From Nitratireductor aquibiodomus NL21 = JCM 21793 (lineage in GTDB: Bacteria; Pseudomonadota; Alphaproteobacteria; Rhizobiales; Rhizobiaceae), in NCBI RefSeq assembly GCF_000615975.1, contig NZ_BAMP01000007.1, forward strand, positions 1-64,000: 64,000 nucleotides of DNA, in the 5' to 3' direction. This document shows positions 8,012 through 17,368 of the stretch, one piece after another. Each line of letters begins with the position of its first letter. The first letter of the stretch is position 1. The position numbers and the translations under genes were made by a program. The notes beneath the pieces are model-generated. The model was not told the origin of the DNA, made no database searches, and worked only from the letters and a program-made list of their open reading frames with translations.

Positions 8012-9441
8012 ATGGCCTTCAAGCTTGCAATCATCGGCCGGCCGAATGTCGGCAAATCGACCTGTTCAACCGGCTTGCCGGCCGACGCCTGGCCATTGTC
8101 GATGACACGCCCGGCGTGACACGCGACCGCCGCTCGCATCCTGCCCGCCTTCAGGACCTCAAATTCGAGGTAATCGACACCGCCGGTCTGGAAAGCGCCG
8201 CCGCACCGACGCTGGAAGGGCGCATGCGCGCCCAGACGGAGCAGGCGATCGATGAGGCCGATATAGCGCTTTTCATGATCGACGCCCGTGCCGGGGTGAT
8301 GCCCGACGATGCGACCTTCGCCAATCTTCTTCGGCGCAGCGGCAAGCCGGTCGTCCTCGTCGCCAACAAGATGGACGTGAATGCGGCTCGCAGCGGCGTT
8401 CTTGACGCGTGGGAACTGGGGCTGGGCGATCCGGTCGAGGTTTCGGCGGAACACGGGCTCGGCATGTCCGACCTGCGTGATGCCATTGTCGGCGCGCTCG
8501 GCGAGGACCGGGCACTGGCGGAGGAGCCGGAGGACTCCGTCGTCACCACGGACGAGATTACTGTCGGCGAGGACATCGAGCCCGATTCGGAAGAAGAGGC
8601 GGTCTACGATTCGTCCAAACCGCTGCGGATCGCGATCGTGGGGCGTCCCAACGTCGGCAAGTCGACTCTGATCAATGCGCTTCTTGGTGAGGAGCGCATG
8701 CTGACGGGGCCGGAGGCCGGCATCACCCGCGATTCGATTTCCGTCGACTGGCAGTGGCGTGGCCGCAAGATCAAGCTGTTCGATACGGCCGGCATGCGCC
8801 GCAAGGCCCGCGTGCAGGAGAAGCTGGAAAAGCTTTCCGTGTCAGACGGACTGCGCGCCGTGCGTTTTGCCGAAGTGGTGATTGTGGTTTTCGACGCGAC
8901 CATCCCGTTTGAGAAGCAGGACCTGCAGATCGCCGATCTGATCATCCGCGAGGGCAGGGCGCCGGTCATTGCCTTCAACAAATGGGATCTGATCGAGGAT
9001 CGGCAGGAGACGCTCGCCGAACTGCATGAGAAGACGGCGCGGCTTCTGCCGCAGGTGCGTGGGCTGCAGGCCGTGCCCATCTCGGCGGAAACCGGGCGTG
9101 GCTTCGACAAGCTCATGGAGGCGGTGGAAAAGACCCACCGTACCTGGAACAGCCGTATCTCGACGGGCCGCCTCAACCGGTGGCTGGAAGGCGCGACGGG
9201 ACAGCATCCGCCGCCGGCCGTGGCCGGACGCCGGCTCAAGGTGAAATACATCACGCAGATCAAGACGCGGCCGCCGGGTTTTGTGGTCTCCTGCTCGCGG
9301 CCTGAAGCTATGCCGCAATCCTATGTGCGCTATCTCATGAACGGCCTGCGCGAGACGTTTAATCTCTATGGCGTGCCGATCCGCGTGGCGCTGCGCACCT
9401 CGGACAACCCCTATGCGGGGCGGGCGAAGAAACGCCGCTGA
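8012..9441 (+). CDS. der: ribosome-biogenesis GTPase Der, frameshifted near its start
   Basis: A double GTPase needed for 50S ribosome assembly, 476 residues after repair. G domain 1 begins at 8012 ([14 protein letters not shown]), and G domain 2 has [18 protein letters not shown] near 8640 with DTAGMRR and FNKWDL. The C-terminal KH-like domain ends in YAGRAKKRR. Near 8061 the sequence should read through STLFNRLAG, but one base, probably a C, is missing, so the intact frame is seen only from about 8063 on. A usable start in the shortened frame would remove the first P-loop, and der is essential, so this is best read as a sequence error. A strong terminator follows at 9472. Confidence 0.85.
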
Positions 9442-9471
9442 CGGCAGTATCCACCACGAGTTCAGAAGATG

Positions 9472-9505
9472 ACGGGCTTTGCATCGCAAGGCCCGTTTTC
9501 GTTTG
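9472..9505 (+). terminator. rho-independent terminator after der
   Basis: The 11-base arms at 9472-9482 and 9486-9496 pair with one G-T pair across the loop ATC, followed by TTTTCGTTT. It lies 31 bases past the der stop. Confidence 0.75.
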
Positions 9506-9604
9506 CGTTCGCTGTTGCGCCTGCAAGACCGGTCAGCCCGTTAACCAGTAATCAAGGTTAACCAAATATGGTTTTGGAAATTGGGTTGAGTTGCGTAGCG
9601 GAGA

Positions 9605-10795
9605 GTGTGGGTGCTTCGTCGGACTGGAAGGGTGCCGCGCAAGGCGGATGATGATACGCGTTCCTTTCTGGCGCCAGCTTTGGTGGCGCTGGGGTTCTGG
9701 ATCGGTTTTCCGGGCATTGTCGCGCATCAGGACATGGCCGGGCTCGTCTCAGGAGAAGAAGGCAGCGGGCCGCGCTGGGCGGCTTTCGTGGAGAAATCGG
9801 TCGCCGGTTCGATCCACCAGGCCGAAATGCCCTTTGTCGACGGTGACCTGAAGACCGGTAGCATCTCCGGTTCAGGCATGGCTGCACCCGGCATCGGGAA
9901 GATCGCCTTCCGTGGCAAGAAAGGGTTCACCGGAACAACGCCGGACGAAGCCCGCATCAACCGTGCAGAGAAGACCGGGCGTCTCGTGCAGGTCGTGCCC
10001 GTGCAGCCTCCCAAACTCTTTGAAGCCGGCACGATCTTTGAAAAAACAAGCTTTCTTCTCGAAAAGCCGAAGCCCGACCAGAAGCTGATGGCCTTTGTCG
10101 ATCCCGACATCAAGGGTGAGGAGGTGCGCATCGCGTCCGCTTTCTACATGAAAAAGGACAGGAAGGCCGATCCGGCCCTGCCGCGCGCGATTGCCGAACT
10201 CGTCAACAATGATCAGCCGGACGTTCTTGCAACGGCCTATGCGCCGCAGAAGCCCGACTATGCAAAGGCCTCCCCGTTCGCAAGCATCCTGCGCGAGGAA
10301 GACCCGGCGGGTGGCCGTTTCATTCCGCCGGTCGGCGCAAAGGATCACCCCTGGGCACGCGAGCCGCTTCCGGAGGCGGTTTTCTCGAAAAGAGAGCAGC
10401 AGTGCCTCGCAGCCGGCATCTATTTCGAAGCGCGCGGCGAATCCGTGAAGGGGCAGGCCGCCGTGGCACAGGTGATTCTGAACCGCGTGCGCAATCCCAC
10501 TTATCCGAACACCATCTGCGGCGTCGTCTACCAGAATGAGAAGTGGCGCAATCGCTGCCAGTTTTCATTCGCCTGCGACGGAATCCGCGACCGTGTGAAG
10601 AGCCCGGGCCACTTCAAGACCGCGCAGGAAGTGGCTATGGCCACGACCGCCGGCAAGATCTGGCTGCCCGAGGTGGGCTCCTCCACGCACTATCATGCGA
10701 CCTATGTGCATCCGCGCTGGGCCGGCGCCATGCAGCGCATGAAGAAGATCGGTCAGCACATTTTCTACCGCACCTATGGCGGCGGCTGGAACTGA
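9605..10795 (+). CDS. cell wall hydrolase, SleB family
   Basis: A 396-residue envelope protein. A hydrophobic N-terminal segment (about residues 22-42) suggests export or a membrane anchor. A long low-complexity linker follows, and the C-terminal 130 residues form the SleB hydrolase domain: QCLAAGIYFEARGES, GQAAVAQVILNRV, and CQFSFACDG with its cysteines. SleB-type enzymes cleave the glycan strands of peptidoglycan; in non-sporulating Alphaproteobacteria they act in wall remodelling. The start is uncertain: GTG at 9605 gives the longest frame and another GTG lies at 9611. The neighbours (der upstream, ATP synthase downstream) are not functionally linked. Confidence 0.8.
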   Translation: MWVLRRTGRVPRKADDDTRSFLAPALVALGFWIGFPGIVAHQDMAGLVSGEEGSGPRWAAFVEKSVAGSIHQAEMPFVDGDLKTGSISGSGMAAPGIGKIAFRGKKGFTGTTPDEARINRAEKTGRLVQVVPVQPPKLFEAGTIFEKTSFLLEKPKPDQKLMAFVDPDIKGEEVRIASAFYMKKDRKADPALPRAIAELVNNDQPDVLATAYAPQKPDYAKASPFASILREEDPAGGRFIPPVGAKDHPWAREPLPEAVFSKREQQCLAAGIYFEARGESVKGQAAVAQVILNRVRNPTYPNTICGVVYQNEKWRNRCQFSFACDGIRDRVKSPGHFKTAQEVAMATTAGKIWLPEVGSSTHYHATYVHPRWAGAMQRMKKIGQHIFYRTYGGGWN

Positions 10796-10820
10796 CGGGG
10801 GCGGCGAAATCGCGCAAATG

Positions 10821-10862
10821 ACGGGTTGAAAAGCGGCAGGACCTGCCGCGATTCCCGTTTTC
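10821..10862 (+). terminator. putative terminator after the SleB-family gene
   Basis: A compact GCGGCAGG/CCTGCCGC hairpin (10833-10849) is framed by ACGGG and CCCGT, and ends in a short T run (CCCGTTTTC). It lies 25 bases past the stop. Confidence 0.55.
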
Positions 10863-10955
10863 ATCGTGCCATTTGCCGCTGCGCGCATTGTCGCATCTTC
10901 TTATATAGTTGTTTTTCAATGTATTTTCGTCTTTGTGAATGGCGTCGACAGCGGC

Positions 10956-10984
10956 TTGACTGGGGCGTGGGCGCTCACTATGTT
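10956..10984 (+). promoter_or_regulatory. sigma-70 type promoter of the F0 ATP synthase operon
   Basis: TTGACT at 10956-10961 and TATGTT at 10979-10984 are separated by exactly 17 bases. The expected transcript would start about 50 bases before the atpI start codon at 11041. Confidence 0.6.
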
Positions 10985-11040
10985 GCGCGCGACTTTCAAG
11001 CGGATAGCCGCTGACCAGCAAACCCGGTACGGAGATTGCG

Positions 11041-11394
11041 GTGGCCGACAAGGATCAGCCGGACGACCTGGAGCGCCGGCGCGCCGATCTGGAGAAGGCT
11101 CTCGCGCAAAAACGACCGGCGAAGCAGGACGGCGGTGAGGGGAAGACGAAGGGCGATATGGCGGGCGCCGCGCAGGCGCTCAGACTGTCCAGCGAGTTTA
11201 TTGCCGGCGTGGGTGTCGGCGCGGCTCTTGGATGGTTCATCGACCATTTTGCCGGTACGTCTCCCTGGGGACTGATCATTTTCCTGCTCCTGGGTTTCGG
11301 GGCAGGTGTTCTCAATGTCCTGCGTTCGGCGGGACTTATTGCTGAATTTGGGATCCGCTCATCCGATGATGGGCAGGGTCCTGAGAAGAAGTGA
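11041..11394 (+). CDS. atpI: ATP synthase assembly protein I
   Basis: A 117-residue protein with a charged N-terminal half, then two membrane helices (about residues 52-70 and 77-97; GVGVGAALGWFIDHF and LIIFLLLGFGAGVLNVL). AtpI helps assemble the c-ring of the F0 motor. The gene starts with GTG at 11041 and is the first of five genes in the operon, with 39 bases to atpB. Confidence 0.85.
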   Translation: MADKDQPDDLERRRADLEKALAQKRPAKQDGGEGKTKGDMAGAAQALRLSSEFIAGVGVGAALGWFIDHFAGTSPWGLIIFLLLGFGAGVLNVLRSAGLIAEFGIRSSDDGQGPEKK

Positions 11395-11433
11395 ACGGCG
11401 CGCGGGCGCCAGACCAGAAGTGAGGGGGGCCAG

Positions 11434-12183
11434 GTGGCCAACGATCCGATCCATCAGTTCCAGATCTCCAAGTGGATTCCGATTGAGGTCGGCGGACTGG
11501 ATTTCTCCTTTACGAACTCGTCCGCCTTCATGGTTGCGACCGTGGTGGCTGCCGGTGCTTTCCTGTTCCTGACGACGTCGAGCCGCGGCCTGGTTCCCGG
11601 CCGGCTGCAGTCGATCTCGGAAATGAGCTACGAGTTCGTGGCCTCCATGCTGAGAGATTCGGCGGGCTCGCACGGAATGCGCTTTTTCCCGTTCGTATTC
11701 TCGATCTTCACGTTCGTCCTGATGGCCAACATCCTCGGTCTGTTTCCTTACTTCTTCACCGTGACCAGCCACATCATCGTCACCTTCGCGCTTGCGCTGA
11801 TGGTGATTGGGACGGTGGTCATCTACGGTTTCTGGAAGCACGGTTTCGGCTTTCTCAAGCTCTTCGTTCCCCAGGGCGTGCCCGGTGTCGTGGTGCCGCT
11901 GGTTGTGCTGATCGAGATCGTCTCGTTCCTGTCGCGTCCCGTCAGCCTTTCGGTTCGTCTCTTCGCCAACATGCTGGCCGGACACATCACGCTCAAGGTT
12001 TTTGCCGGCTTCGTCACTTCCATGAGCGCGCTTGGCGCGGTCGGCGTGGCCGGTGCCGTTCTGCCGCTGATCATGACCGTGGCGATCACCGGTCTCGAAT
12101 TCCTCGTCGCCTTCATGCAGGCCTACGTCTTTGCCGTTCTCACCTGCATGTATCTGAACGACGCCGTCCATCCCGGCCACTGA
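11434..12183 (+). CDS. atpB: F0F1 ATP synthase subunit a
   Basis: A 249-residue polytopic inner-membrane protein forming the proton half-channels of F0. The essential arginine lies in [12 protein letters not shown] (near residue 173), and the C-terminal helix carries the usual acidic and polar residues before [16 protein letters not shown]. The start is GTG at 11434, preceded by GAGGGGGGC. The length is normal for Alphaproteobacteria. It is the second gene of the F0 operon. Confidence 0.95.
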   Translation: MANDPIHQFQISKWIPIEVGGLDFSFTNSSAFMVATVVAAGAFLFLTTSSRGLVPGRLQSISEMSYEFVASMLRDSAGSHGMRFFPFVFSIFTFVLMANILGLFPYFFTVTSHIIVTFALALMVIGTVVIYGFWKHGFGFLKLFVPQGVPGVVVPLVVLIEIVSFLSRPVSLSVRLFANMLAGHITLKVFAGFVTSMSALGAVGVAGAVLPLIMTVAITGLEFLVAFMQAYVFAVLTCMYLNDAVHPGH

Positions 12184-12310
12184 TCAAGAGGTTTGAAAAG
12201 ATCGGCTTCGTTCCGGCCTGAAGGGCCGGTCAGAGGAAAACAGGTTTCACCGGCGGTTTCCGCCAAGTCTGAAGAAAACACGCAAATCCGCGATCACAAG
12301 GAGTTTTAAA

Positions 12311-12534
12311 ATGGAAGTAGAAGCAGCAAAGGCCATCGGCGCCGGTATCGCTTGTTTCGGCATGGCCGGTGCAGCACTTGGCCTCGGCAACATCTTCGGC
12401 AGCTACCTTTCGGGCGCCTGCGCAACCCGTCGGCAGCAGACGGCCAGTTCGGCCGCCTGATCTTCGGCTTCGCCGTGACGGAAGCTCTCGGCATCTTCTC
12501 GCTGCTCATCGCCCTGCTCCTCCTCTTCACCTAA
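12311..12534 (+). CDS. atpE: F0F1 ATP synthase subunit c, frameshifted
   Basis: The proteolipid of the rotating c-ring, 74 residues after repair. Helix 1 reads [20 protein letters not shown] and the polar loop should read [14 protein letters not shown]. Helix 2 holds the ion-binding glutamate ([12 protein letters not shown]). One C is missing near 12418, inside the loop region, so the frame opened at 12311 turns into unrelated sequence and the second helix is in another frame. The gene is essential for oxidative growth and otherwise perfect, so an assembly error is the likely cause. SD sequence AAGGAG precedes the start. It lies between atpB and the b' gene. Confidence 0.9.
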
Positions 12535-12599
12535 GCGCGCCTTTCGTGTGCGTGGCCGGCCGCTCTCGGGCGTCCGGCCGGTTTTAAAAGAGGTAGACA

Positions 12600-13181
12600 A
12601 TGTTTGTGGCATCGGCATTCGCAGCCTCGGCGCAAGACGCCGCGGAAGCGACCCATTCGGAAACCGGCGTTGCGTCTGACGGCGCACACGAGGCCGGCTT
12701 CCCGCCTTTCGATTCGTCCACATTTCCGTCGCAGATCCTGTGGCTGGCGATTACCTTCGGGCTGTTCTACCTGTTCCTGAAGCGCGTCGTGCTGCCGCGC
12801 ATCGGCGGTATCCTGGAAGTGCGGCGTGACCGCATCGCGCAGGATCTCGACCAGGCGGCGCGGATGAAGGAAGAGGCGGACGAAGCGGTTGCTGCTTACG
12901 AGCAGGATCTGGCTGACGCCCGCAAGAAGGCCAATGTCATCGGCCAGGAAGCCCGCGACGCCGCCAAGGCGGAAGCGGACGCTGAACGTCGCGAGATCGA
13001 GAAGCAGCTCGACGCCAAGCTCGACGAGGCCGAAAAGCGCATTGCTTCGATCAAGGAAACGGCCATGAAGGACGTTGGCACGATCGCCGAGGACACGGCG
13101 GCATCCATAGTCCAGGAACTGGTCGGCGGCCGGCTCGACAAGACCGCGGCGAAAGCCGCCGTCAAGTCCGTCAAACAGTAG
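12600..13181 (+). CDS. atpF': F0F1 ATP synthase subunit b'
   Basis: A 193-residue peripheral-stalk subunit. The first 45 residues are variable, a membrane helix follows (about residues 47-64, [14 protein letters not shown]), then a long alanine- and charge-rich coiled coil to the end. Photosynthetic bacteria and most Alphaproteobacteria have such a b' copy next to b, and the two form a heterodimer stator. Start at 12600 with AAAGAGG before it; ten bases to the next gene. Confidence 0.9.
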   Translation: MFVASAFAASAQDAAEATHSETGVASDGAHEAGFPPFDSSTFPSQILWLAITFGLFYLFLKRVVLPRIGGILEVRRDRIAQDLDQAARMKEEADEAVAAYEQDLADARKKANVIGQEARDAAKAEADAERREIEKQLDAKLDEAEKRIASIKETAMKDVGTIAEDTAASIVQELVGGRLDKTAAKAAVKSVKQ

Positions 13182-13190
13182 GAGAGGGCC

Positions 13191-13670
13191 ATGGACGCGA
13201 CATTCTGGGCGTTTGTTGCCCTGATCATCTTCCTGGGTGTCCTTGCCTACTTCAAGGTGCCGGGCATGATCAACGGCGCGCTTGACGGGCGTGCCGAACG
13301 CATCCGCAATGAGCTGGATGAAGCGCGCAAGCTGCGTGAGGACGCGCAGCAGCTGCTCGCCGAGTATCAGCGCAAGCGGCAGGAAGCCGAGCAGGAAGCG
13401 CAGGACATCGTCAGCGCCGCCAAGCACGAGGCCGAGCTGCTCGTCAAGGAAGCCAAGCAGAAGACGGAAGAGTATGTCGCCCGTCGCACGGCCCTTGCCG
13501 AACAGAAAATTGTGCAGGCAGAGCAGGACGCGGTGAACGAGGTGCGCGCAAGTGCCGTCGATCTCGCCGTGGAGGCCGCCCGCAGCGTTCTGGCTGACAA
13601 GGTCGACGCCAAGACCGGCGGAGAGCTTTTCAAGGCCTCGATTCAGGACGTGAAGACAAAGCTGAACTGA
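13191..13670 (+). CDS. atpF: F0F1 ATP synthase subunit b
   Basis: A 159-residue stator subunit with an N-terminal membrane helix (residues 1-22, FWAFVALIIFLGVLAYF) and then a long coiled coil rich in Ala, Glu, Lys and Arg. It pairs with b' to hold the F1 head against the a-subunit. It is the last gene of the operon, and a textbook terminator follows. No F1 genes (atpHAGDC) are adjacent, as usual in Rhizobiales, where they lie elsewhere. Confidence 0.92.
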   Translation: MDATFWAFVALIIFLGVLAYFKVPGMINGALDGRAERIRNELDEARKLREDAQQLLAEYQRKRQEAEQEAQDIVSAAKHEAELLVKEAKQKTEEYVARRTALAEQKIVQAEQDAVNEVRASAVDLAVEAARSVLADKVDAKTGGELFKASIQDVKTKLN

Positions 13671-13698
13671 CGAGCTTTCGAAAGCGAAACATTTTGAA

Positions 13699-13727
13699 AC
13701 GCCGCCGGTTTCCGGCGGCGTTTTTTA
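13699..13727 (+). terminator. rho-independent terminator of the F0 operon
   Basis: ACGCCGCCGG (13699-13708), loop TTT, perfect complement 13712-13721, then a T run (TTTTTTATT). It ends eight bases before the stop of the convergent TetR gene. Confidence 0.9.
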
Positions 13728-13734
13728 TTGGGCC

Positions 13735-14478
13735 TCAGACCGGCGGCTCGTAGGGCACATCAAGCAGCGCACATAGCTCGCTCAGGCATTCTTCGAAAGA
13801 GGGCTCCATATCCGTATAGGCGAAGGCGACCTGCTGGAAGACCTCCATGCACAGATGCCCATAAAGGCGAATCCAGCATTTTAGGAAAACATGGGCAGCA
13901 TCGGGCGGCAGAAGGCCGTTGATCCGTTCGCTGAAAGCGATGAGCTGCTCGACCTGCGAGGCCGGCATGTCATCCAGATTCGGGATCGGGAAGCGCTGTT
14001 CATGCCAGATCGCCGCCACCTGTTCCAGAAACACCTCTCCGAAGGCACCGCAGGATGCTCCGTCACCATAGGACGGAAGGTCCGTCTCGCACGGCGATGC
14101 GACGGGGCTGGCAAACAGCCAGCCGAATTCGGCCGAATGGCCGAGGGCCCAGCGACGCAGCGCCCGGCATATGGCGCCAAGGCGGCGGGCCGGCGTGCTG
14201 GCTGCCGGCTCTGCCGCAGCAGCCCGCATGAAGGCGATCAACTCTTCGAAGAACTGACCGCGCAGCGCTTCAATCAGTGCTGACTGGCTCGGATAGTAGC
14301 GGTAAAGCGCAGGACCGCTCATGCCCATCCGACGCGCGATGGCGTTTATGGTGACGGCGCCGCTCCCGTCTTCAACAAGCAGATTTCGCGCGATGGAATT
14401 AATCTCACGAAACGTGGCGGCACGCTGAACCTCTTTTCGGCTTGGCACCCCGGATTTCTCTGCAGATTTCATTTGCAT
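13735..14478 (-). CDS. TetR-family regulator of the adjacent NnrU gene
   Basis: A 247-residue repressor-like protein. The N-terminal helix-turn-helix is at about residues 25-70 (GAVTINAIARRMGMSGPALYRYYPSQ), and the C-terminal ligand domain contains LRRWALGHSAEFGWLF, typical of TetR proteins with a WHG-type effector domain. It is transcribed divergently from the nnrU-like gene. A perfect 11-base inverted repeat (14492-14520) lies between the two, so local control of both genes is a sound inference. The start is ATG at 14478 or 14472. Confidence 0.8.
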   Translation of the reverse strand: MQMKSAEKSGVPSRKEVQRAATFREINSIARNLLVEDGSGAVTINAIARRMGMSGPALYRYYPSQSALIEALRGQFFEELIAFMRAAAAEPAASTPARRLGAICRALRRWALGHSAEFGWLFASPVASPCETDLPSYGDGASCGAFGEVFLEQVAAIWHEQRFPIPNLDDMPASQVEQLIAFSERINGLLPPDAAHVFLKCWIRLYGHLCMEVFQQVAFAYTDMEPSFEECLSELCALLDVPYEPPV

Positions 14479-14491
14479 CGCTACGGTCTCT

Positions 14492-14520
14492 AATTTTAGT
14501 TATAGTATCTAACTAAAATT
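14492..14520. promoter_or_regulatory. perfect TetR-type operator palindrome
   Basis: AATTTTAGTTA (14492-14502), spacer TAGTATC, and the exact reverse complement at 14510-14520. It sits 14 bases from the TetR start and 22 bases before the NnrU start, where it would cover both promoters. The A/T-rich composition stands out sharply from the surroundings. Confidence 0.8.
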
Positions 14521-14541
14521 CGATATGCAACGGAGAACTCC

Positions 14542-15110
14542 ATGTCGGTACTTGTGACCGGGCTTGTCCTCTTCCTGGCGGTCCATTCCTTGCGGATCGT
14601 AGCGCCGGGCTTCCGCGCGCAGATGATGGCAAGCAATGGCGAACGCGCGTGGCTTCTCACATACACCGGAGTCTCGCTTGTCGGGTTGGTGCTGATTGTC
14701 TGGGGTTATGGCCTGGCGCGTATGGACCCGTCGCCGGTTTACGCACCGCCCCTATCGCTGCGCCATCTGGCGCTTGTTCTCCTTCTGCCCGTCTTTCCGC
14801 TGCTCATCGCGGCTTATGTGCCGAGCCGAATTTGTATGACTGTCGGCCATCCCATGCTGCTGGCGACCGTTCTGTGGGGCCTCGCTCATCTCATGGCGAA
14901 CGGAACGCTGGCAGACGTAGCGCTTTTCGGCGGTTTCGCCGTCTGGGGGCAATCGACTGGATTTCGGCTGCGAACCGGCCCGGCAAGGGCAAGGTCAGGC
15001 AGCCTGTTGGGTGGACGGGGGATGCGGTTGCCGTTCTAGGCGGGCTGGCGATCTATGGCGTGTTTGTCGCCGGCCTCCACCAGTGGCTGATCGGCGTCTC
15101 GCCTGTCTGA
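14542..15110 (+). CDS. nnrU: NnrU-family membrane protein, frameshifted
   Basis: A multi-helix inner-membrane protein, 189 residues after repair. It starts [16 protein letters not shown], and family features such as AVHS, GLARM and [18 protein letters not shown] are visible. NnrU was first linked to nitrogen-oxide metabolism, but most members have no proven function. A G run at 14945-14949 is one base short; adding a G continues the protein as [15 protein letters not shown] and so on to the stop at 15108-15110. The gene overlaps the end of rnhB, on the other strand, by 75 bases. It is probably controlled by the divergent TetR gene. Confidence 0.72.
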
Positions 15111-15779
15111 GGCGGGTAGCGACGGTCCAAGATCGCGCAGCGGGGCGAAGCTCATCCTGTGCAGGCGCGATACTGCGCCATGCTCCGTTATGGCTGTGCG
15201 GTGGCGCTTGGTGCCGTAGCCCATATGCGCCTCGAAACCGTAGGCCGGTGTCACACCGCCCGCACGCGTCATCATGCGGTCCCGCGTCACCTTGGCGACG
15301 ATGGACGCAGCGGCGATGGACTGGCTGCGCTGATCGCCCTTCACCACGGCACGCGCCGGGCAGCACAGCCCCGGCGGCACATCGCGGCCATCGGCCAGTG
15401 CAAACAGCGGCGTGACACAAAGCCCGGCTGCTGCGCGGCGCATGGCCTCAAGGCTGGCGCGCAGGATGTCGGATCCGTCGATGCTTGCAGCGCTGAGGGA
15501 CGCGACGGAGACGCTGACGGCCATCTCGATGATGGCTTCGAAGAGCCTGTCGCGCGCCTCTGCGGAAAGCCGCTTGGAATCGTCCAGCCCTTCAGGAAGG
15601 CGGTTTGCGTCGAGAATAACGGCGGCGGCGACAACAGGGCCTGCCAGCGGACCGCGTCCCGCCTCGTCGAGCCCTGCAACGGGGGCAAGCCCCTCGCGCA
15701 GAAGACCGGCCTCCATCTGGAAGTCGGGACGAACGGGCAGGTCGAAAAGAGTGGGAGAATCGGAACGCGTGCGAGCCAT
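15036..15779 (-). CDS. rnhB: ribonuclease HII
   Basis: A 247-residue endonuclease that nicks RNA-DNA hybrids and removes misincorporated ribonucleotides. The catalytic signature [14 protein letters not shown] is near residue 37, further acidic residues lie in the ADGRD segment, and the [11 protein letters not shown] and RMSFAP motifs are near the C-terminus. Some 35 residues past RMSFAP are not conserved in the family and overlap the 3' end of nnrU, so the true stop may be an extension peculiar to this strain. Starts at ATG 15779. Confidence 0.92.
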   Translation of the reverse strand: MARTRSDSPTLFDLPVRPDFQMEAGLLREGLAPVAGLDEAGRGPLAGPVVAAAVILDANRLPEGLDDSKRLSAEARDRLFEAIIEMAVSVSVASLSAASIDGSDILRASLEAMRRAAAGLCVTPLFALADGRDVPPGLCCPARAVVKGDQRSQSIAAASIVAKVTRDRMMTRAGGVTPAYGFEAHMGYGTKRHRTAITEHGAVSRLHRMSFAPLRDLGPSLPASDRRDADQPLVEAGDKHAIDRQPA

Positions 15780-15992
15780 GATGCGGCGATGCTCGCATCG
15801 CTTCCGATTCTCCGCAAGGGCCTCCCGGCAACGAGGGGGCGGATGGGCCGGGAAGCTTCCGTCGGCTACGGGGATGCAAGCCGGACGGGAAGGGTGTGCT
15901 GTCGGAAACGGCGCCGTTTTACGGAAACAGGGCGCCGCTCTGATGCGTTGATCTGCGATGCCGAAGCAGGAGGCGGGTCGGGCAGGGCGCTG

Positions 15993-17147
15993 TCAAAGCA
16001 GCATGAGCTGTTCGCCTCCCGGCTGCGGCTGCCTGAACAGGTCCGTTCTCAGCCTGCGTTTTTCCTGGTTGAGCCCGAGCCGCTTTGCCGCGATCTCGAA
16101 GCGTCGGCCGATCTGCCAGGCATAGGGGCCGGTGCCCTTCATCCGCTTGCCCCATTCGGCGTCGTAATCCTTGCCGCCGCGCATGGAGCGGATCAGGGAC
16201 AGGACGTGGCGATAACGGTCGGGTGCATGGCGCAGAAGCCACTCCTTGAAAATGGGGCTGACCTCGAGCGGCAGGCGCAGGATGATATAGCCCGCCTCGC
16301 GCGCGCCGGCAGTGGCCGCCGATTCCAGGATGCGCTCTATCTCGCAATCGGTGAGGCCGGGAATGACAGGCCCCATCATCACCGATGTGGGGATGCCGGC
16401 CTCACTCAGCGCCCGCACGGTCTCCAGACGTCGCGGGGGCGTTGCCGCACGGGGCTCCATGGTGCGGGCAAGCTTGCGGTCGAGCGTGGTGATGGAAAGC
16501 GCCACCTTCGCCAGCCCCTGTTCGGCCATGCGGGAGAGGATATCCATGTCGCGCATGACGAGCGCCGACTTGGTGACGATGCCGACCGGGTGTCCGTGTG
16601 CCTCAAGCACTTCGAGAATCTCGCGCATGATGCGGTATTTCTTCTCGATGGGCTGGTAGGGATCGGTGTTGGTGCCGATGGCGATGGTGCGCGGCTGATA
16701 ACCCGGTTTGGAAATCTCGCGTTCCAGAAGCCGGGCGGCATCCGGCTTGGCAAAGAGCTTCGCCTCGAAATCGAGCCCCGCCGACAGGCCCATATAGGCA
16801 TGGGTGGGACGTGCAAAACAGTAGACGCAGCCATGTTCGCAGCCGCGATAGGGATTGATGGAACGGTCGAAGGAGATGTCGGGCGAGGCGTTGCGCGTAA
16901 TGATCGTGCGCGGCCTTTCAACCTGAACCTCGGTCTTGAAGGGGGGCAACTCCTCAAGCGAGCCCCAGCCATCGTCAAAGACATGACGGGAGACCGGCTC
17001 ATAGCGGCCCGATGGATTGATGCCCGCAGCACGGCCCCGCCGGCGCTCGGAATCGATGCGAATGCCCGACCGGTCGATCACCGTGTTGGCCATCGCGGCC
17101 CCACCGCCATCGAAGGCGGCTGCATCTGCTCTCACAATCTGTTCCAT
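15993..17147 (-). CDS. PA0069-family radical SAM protein
   Basis: A 384-residue radical SAM enzyme. The iron-sulfur motif is GCEHGCVYC (C-x3-C-x2-C) with NPYRG before it, followed by the SAM-binding segments IAIGTNTDPYQPIE and MMGPVIPGLTD. It belongs to the SplB-related group annotated as PA0069 family, whose substrate is unknown. I chose the ATG at 17147 because GGAG lies six bases upstream; the ATG at 17159 is a less supported alternative. A gap of about 213 bases separates it from rnhB, and I see no gene in it. Confidence 0.82.
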   Translation of the reverse strand: MEQIVRADAAAFDGGGAAMANTVIDRSGIRIDSERRRGRAAGINPSGRYEPVSRHVFDDGWGSLEELPPFKTEVQVERPRTIITRNASPDISFDRSINPYRGCEHGCVYCFARPTHAYMGLSAGLDFEAKLFAKPDAARLLEREISKPGYQPRTIAIGTNTDPYQPIEKKYRIMREILEVLEAHGHPVGIVTKSALVMRDMDILSRMAEQGLAKVALSITTLDRKLARTMEPRAATPPRRLETVRALSEAGIPTSVMMGPVIPGLTDCEIERILESAATAGAREAGYIILRLPLEVSPIFKEWLLRHAPDRYRHVLSLIRSMRGGKDYDAEWGKRMKGTGPYAWQIGRRFEIAAKRLGLNQEKRRLRTDLFRQPQPGGEQLMLL

Positions 17148-17368
17148 GGCTTGCTCCATGACTGAGCGATTTCGCTGGCTTTCCAGTACGCGGGGACTAA
17201 AGCGGAAAGCAGAATCAGCGTCGCTGCCGATGAATCTATTCCTATTCGATGAATGAGAACAAAGCAAGAACTTTTGGCAGAGTCGAGGCGCGTGAACTTT
17301 CCACAGGCGTGCAAAAGGGTTCGCGGGGACGGTGCCGCAGTCTTCTTGATTTCAAGGTCAGGAAGGGA

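Noticed and set aside
8012-8130. Programmed frameshifting as an explanation for the der and similar breaks
   Set aside because: The breaks share no slippery sequence or downstream structure, occur at different points in unrelated essential genes, and all have the same sign.
15159-17165. 668-codon plus-strand frame across rnhB and the radical SAM gene
   Set aside because: Shadow of two conserved minus-strand genes; Arg- and Gly-rich translation without any family pattern.
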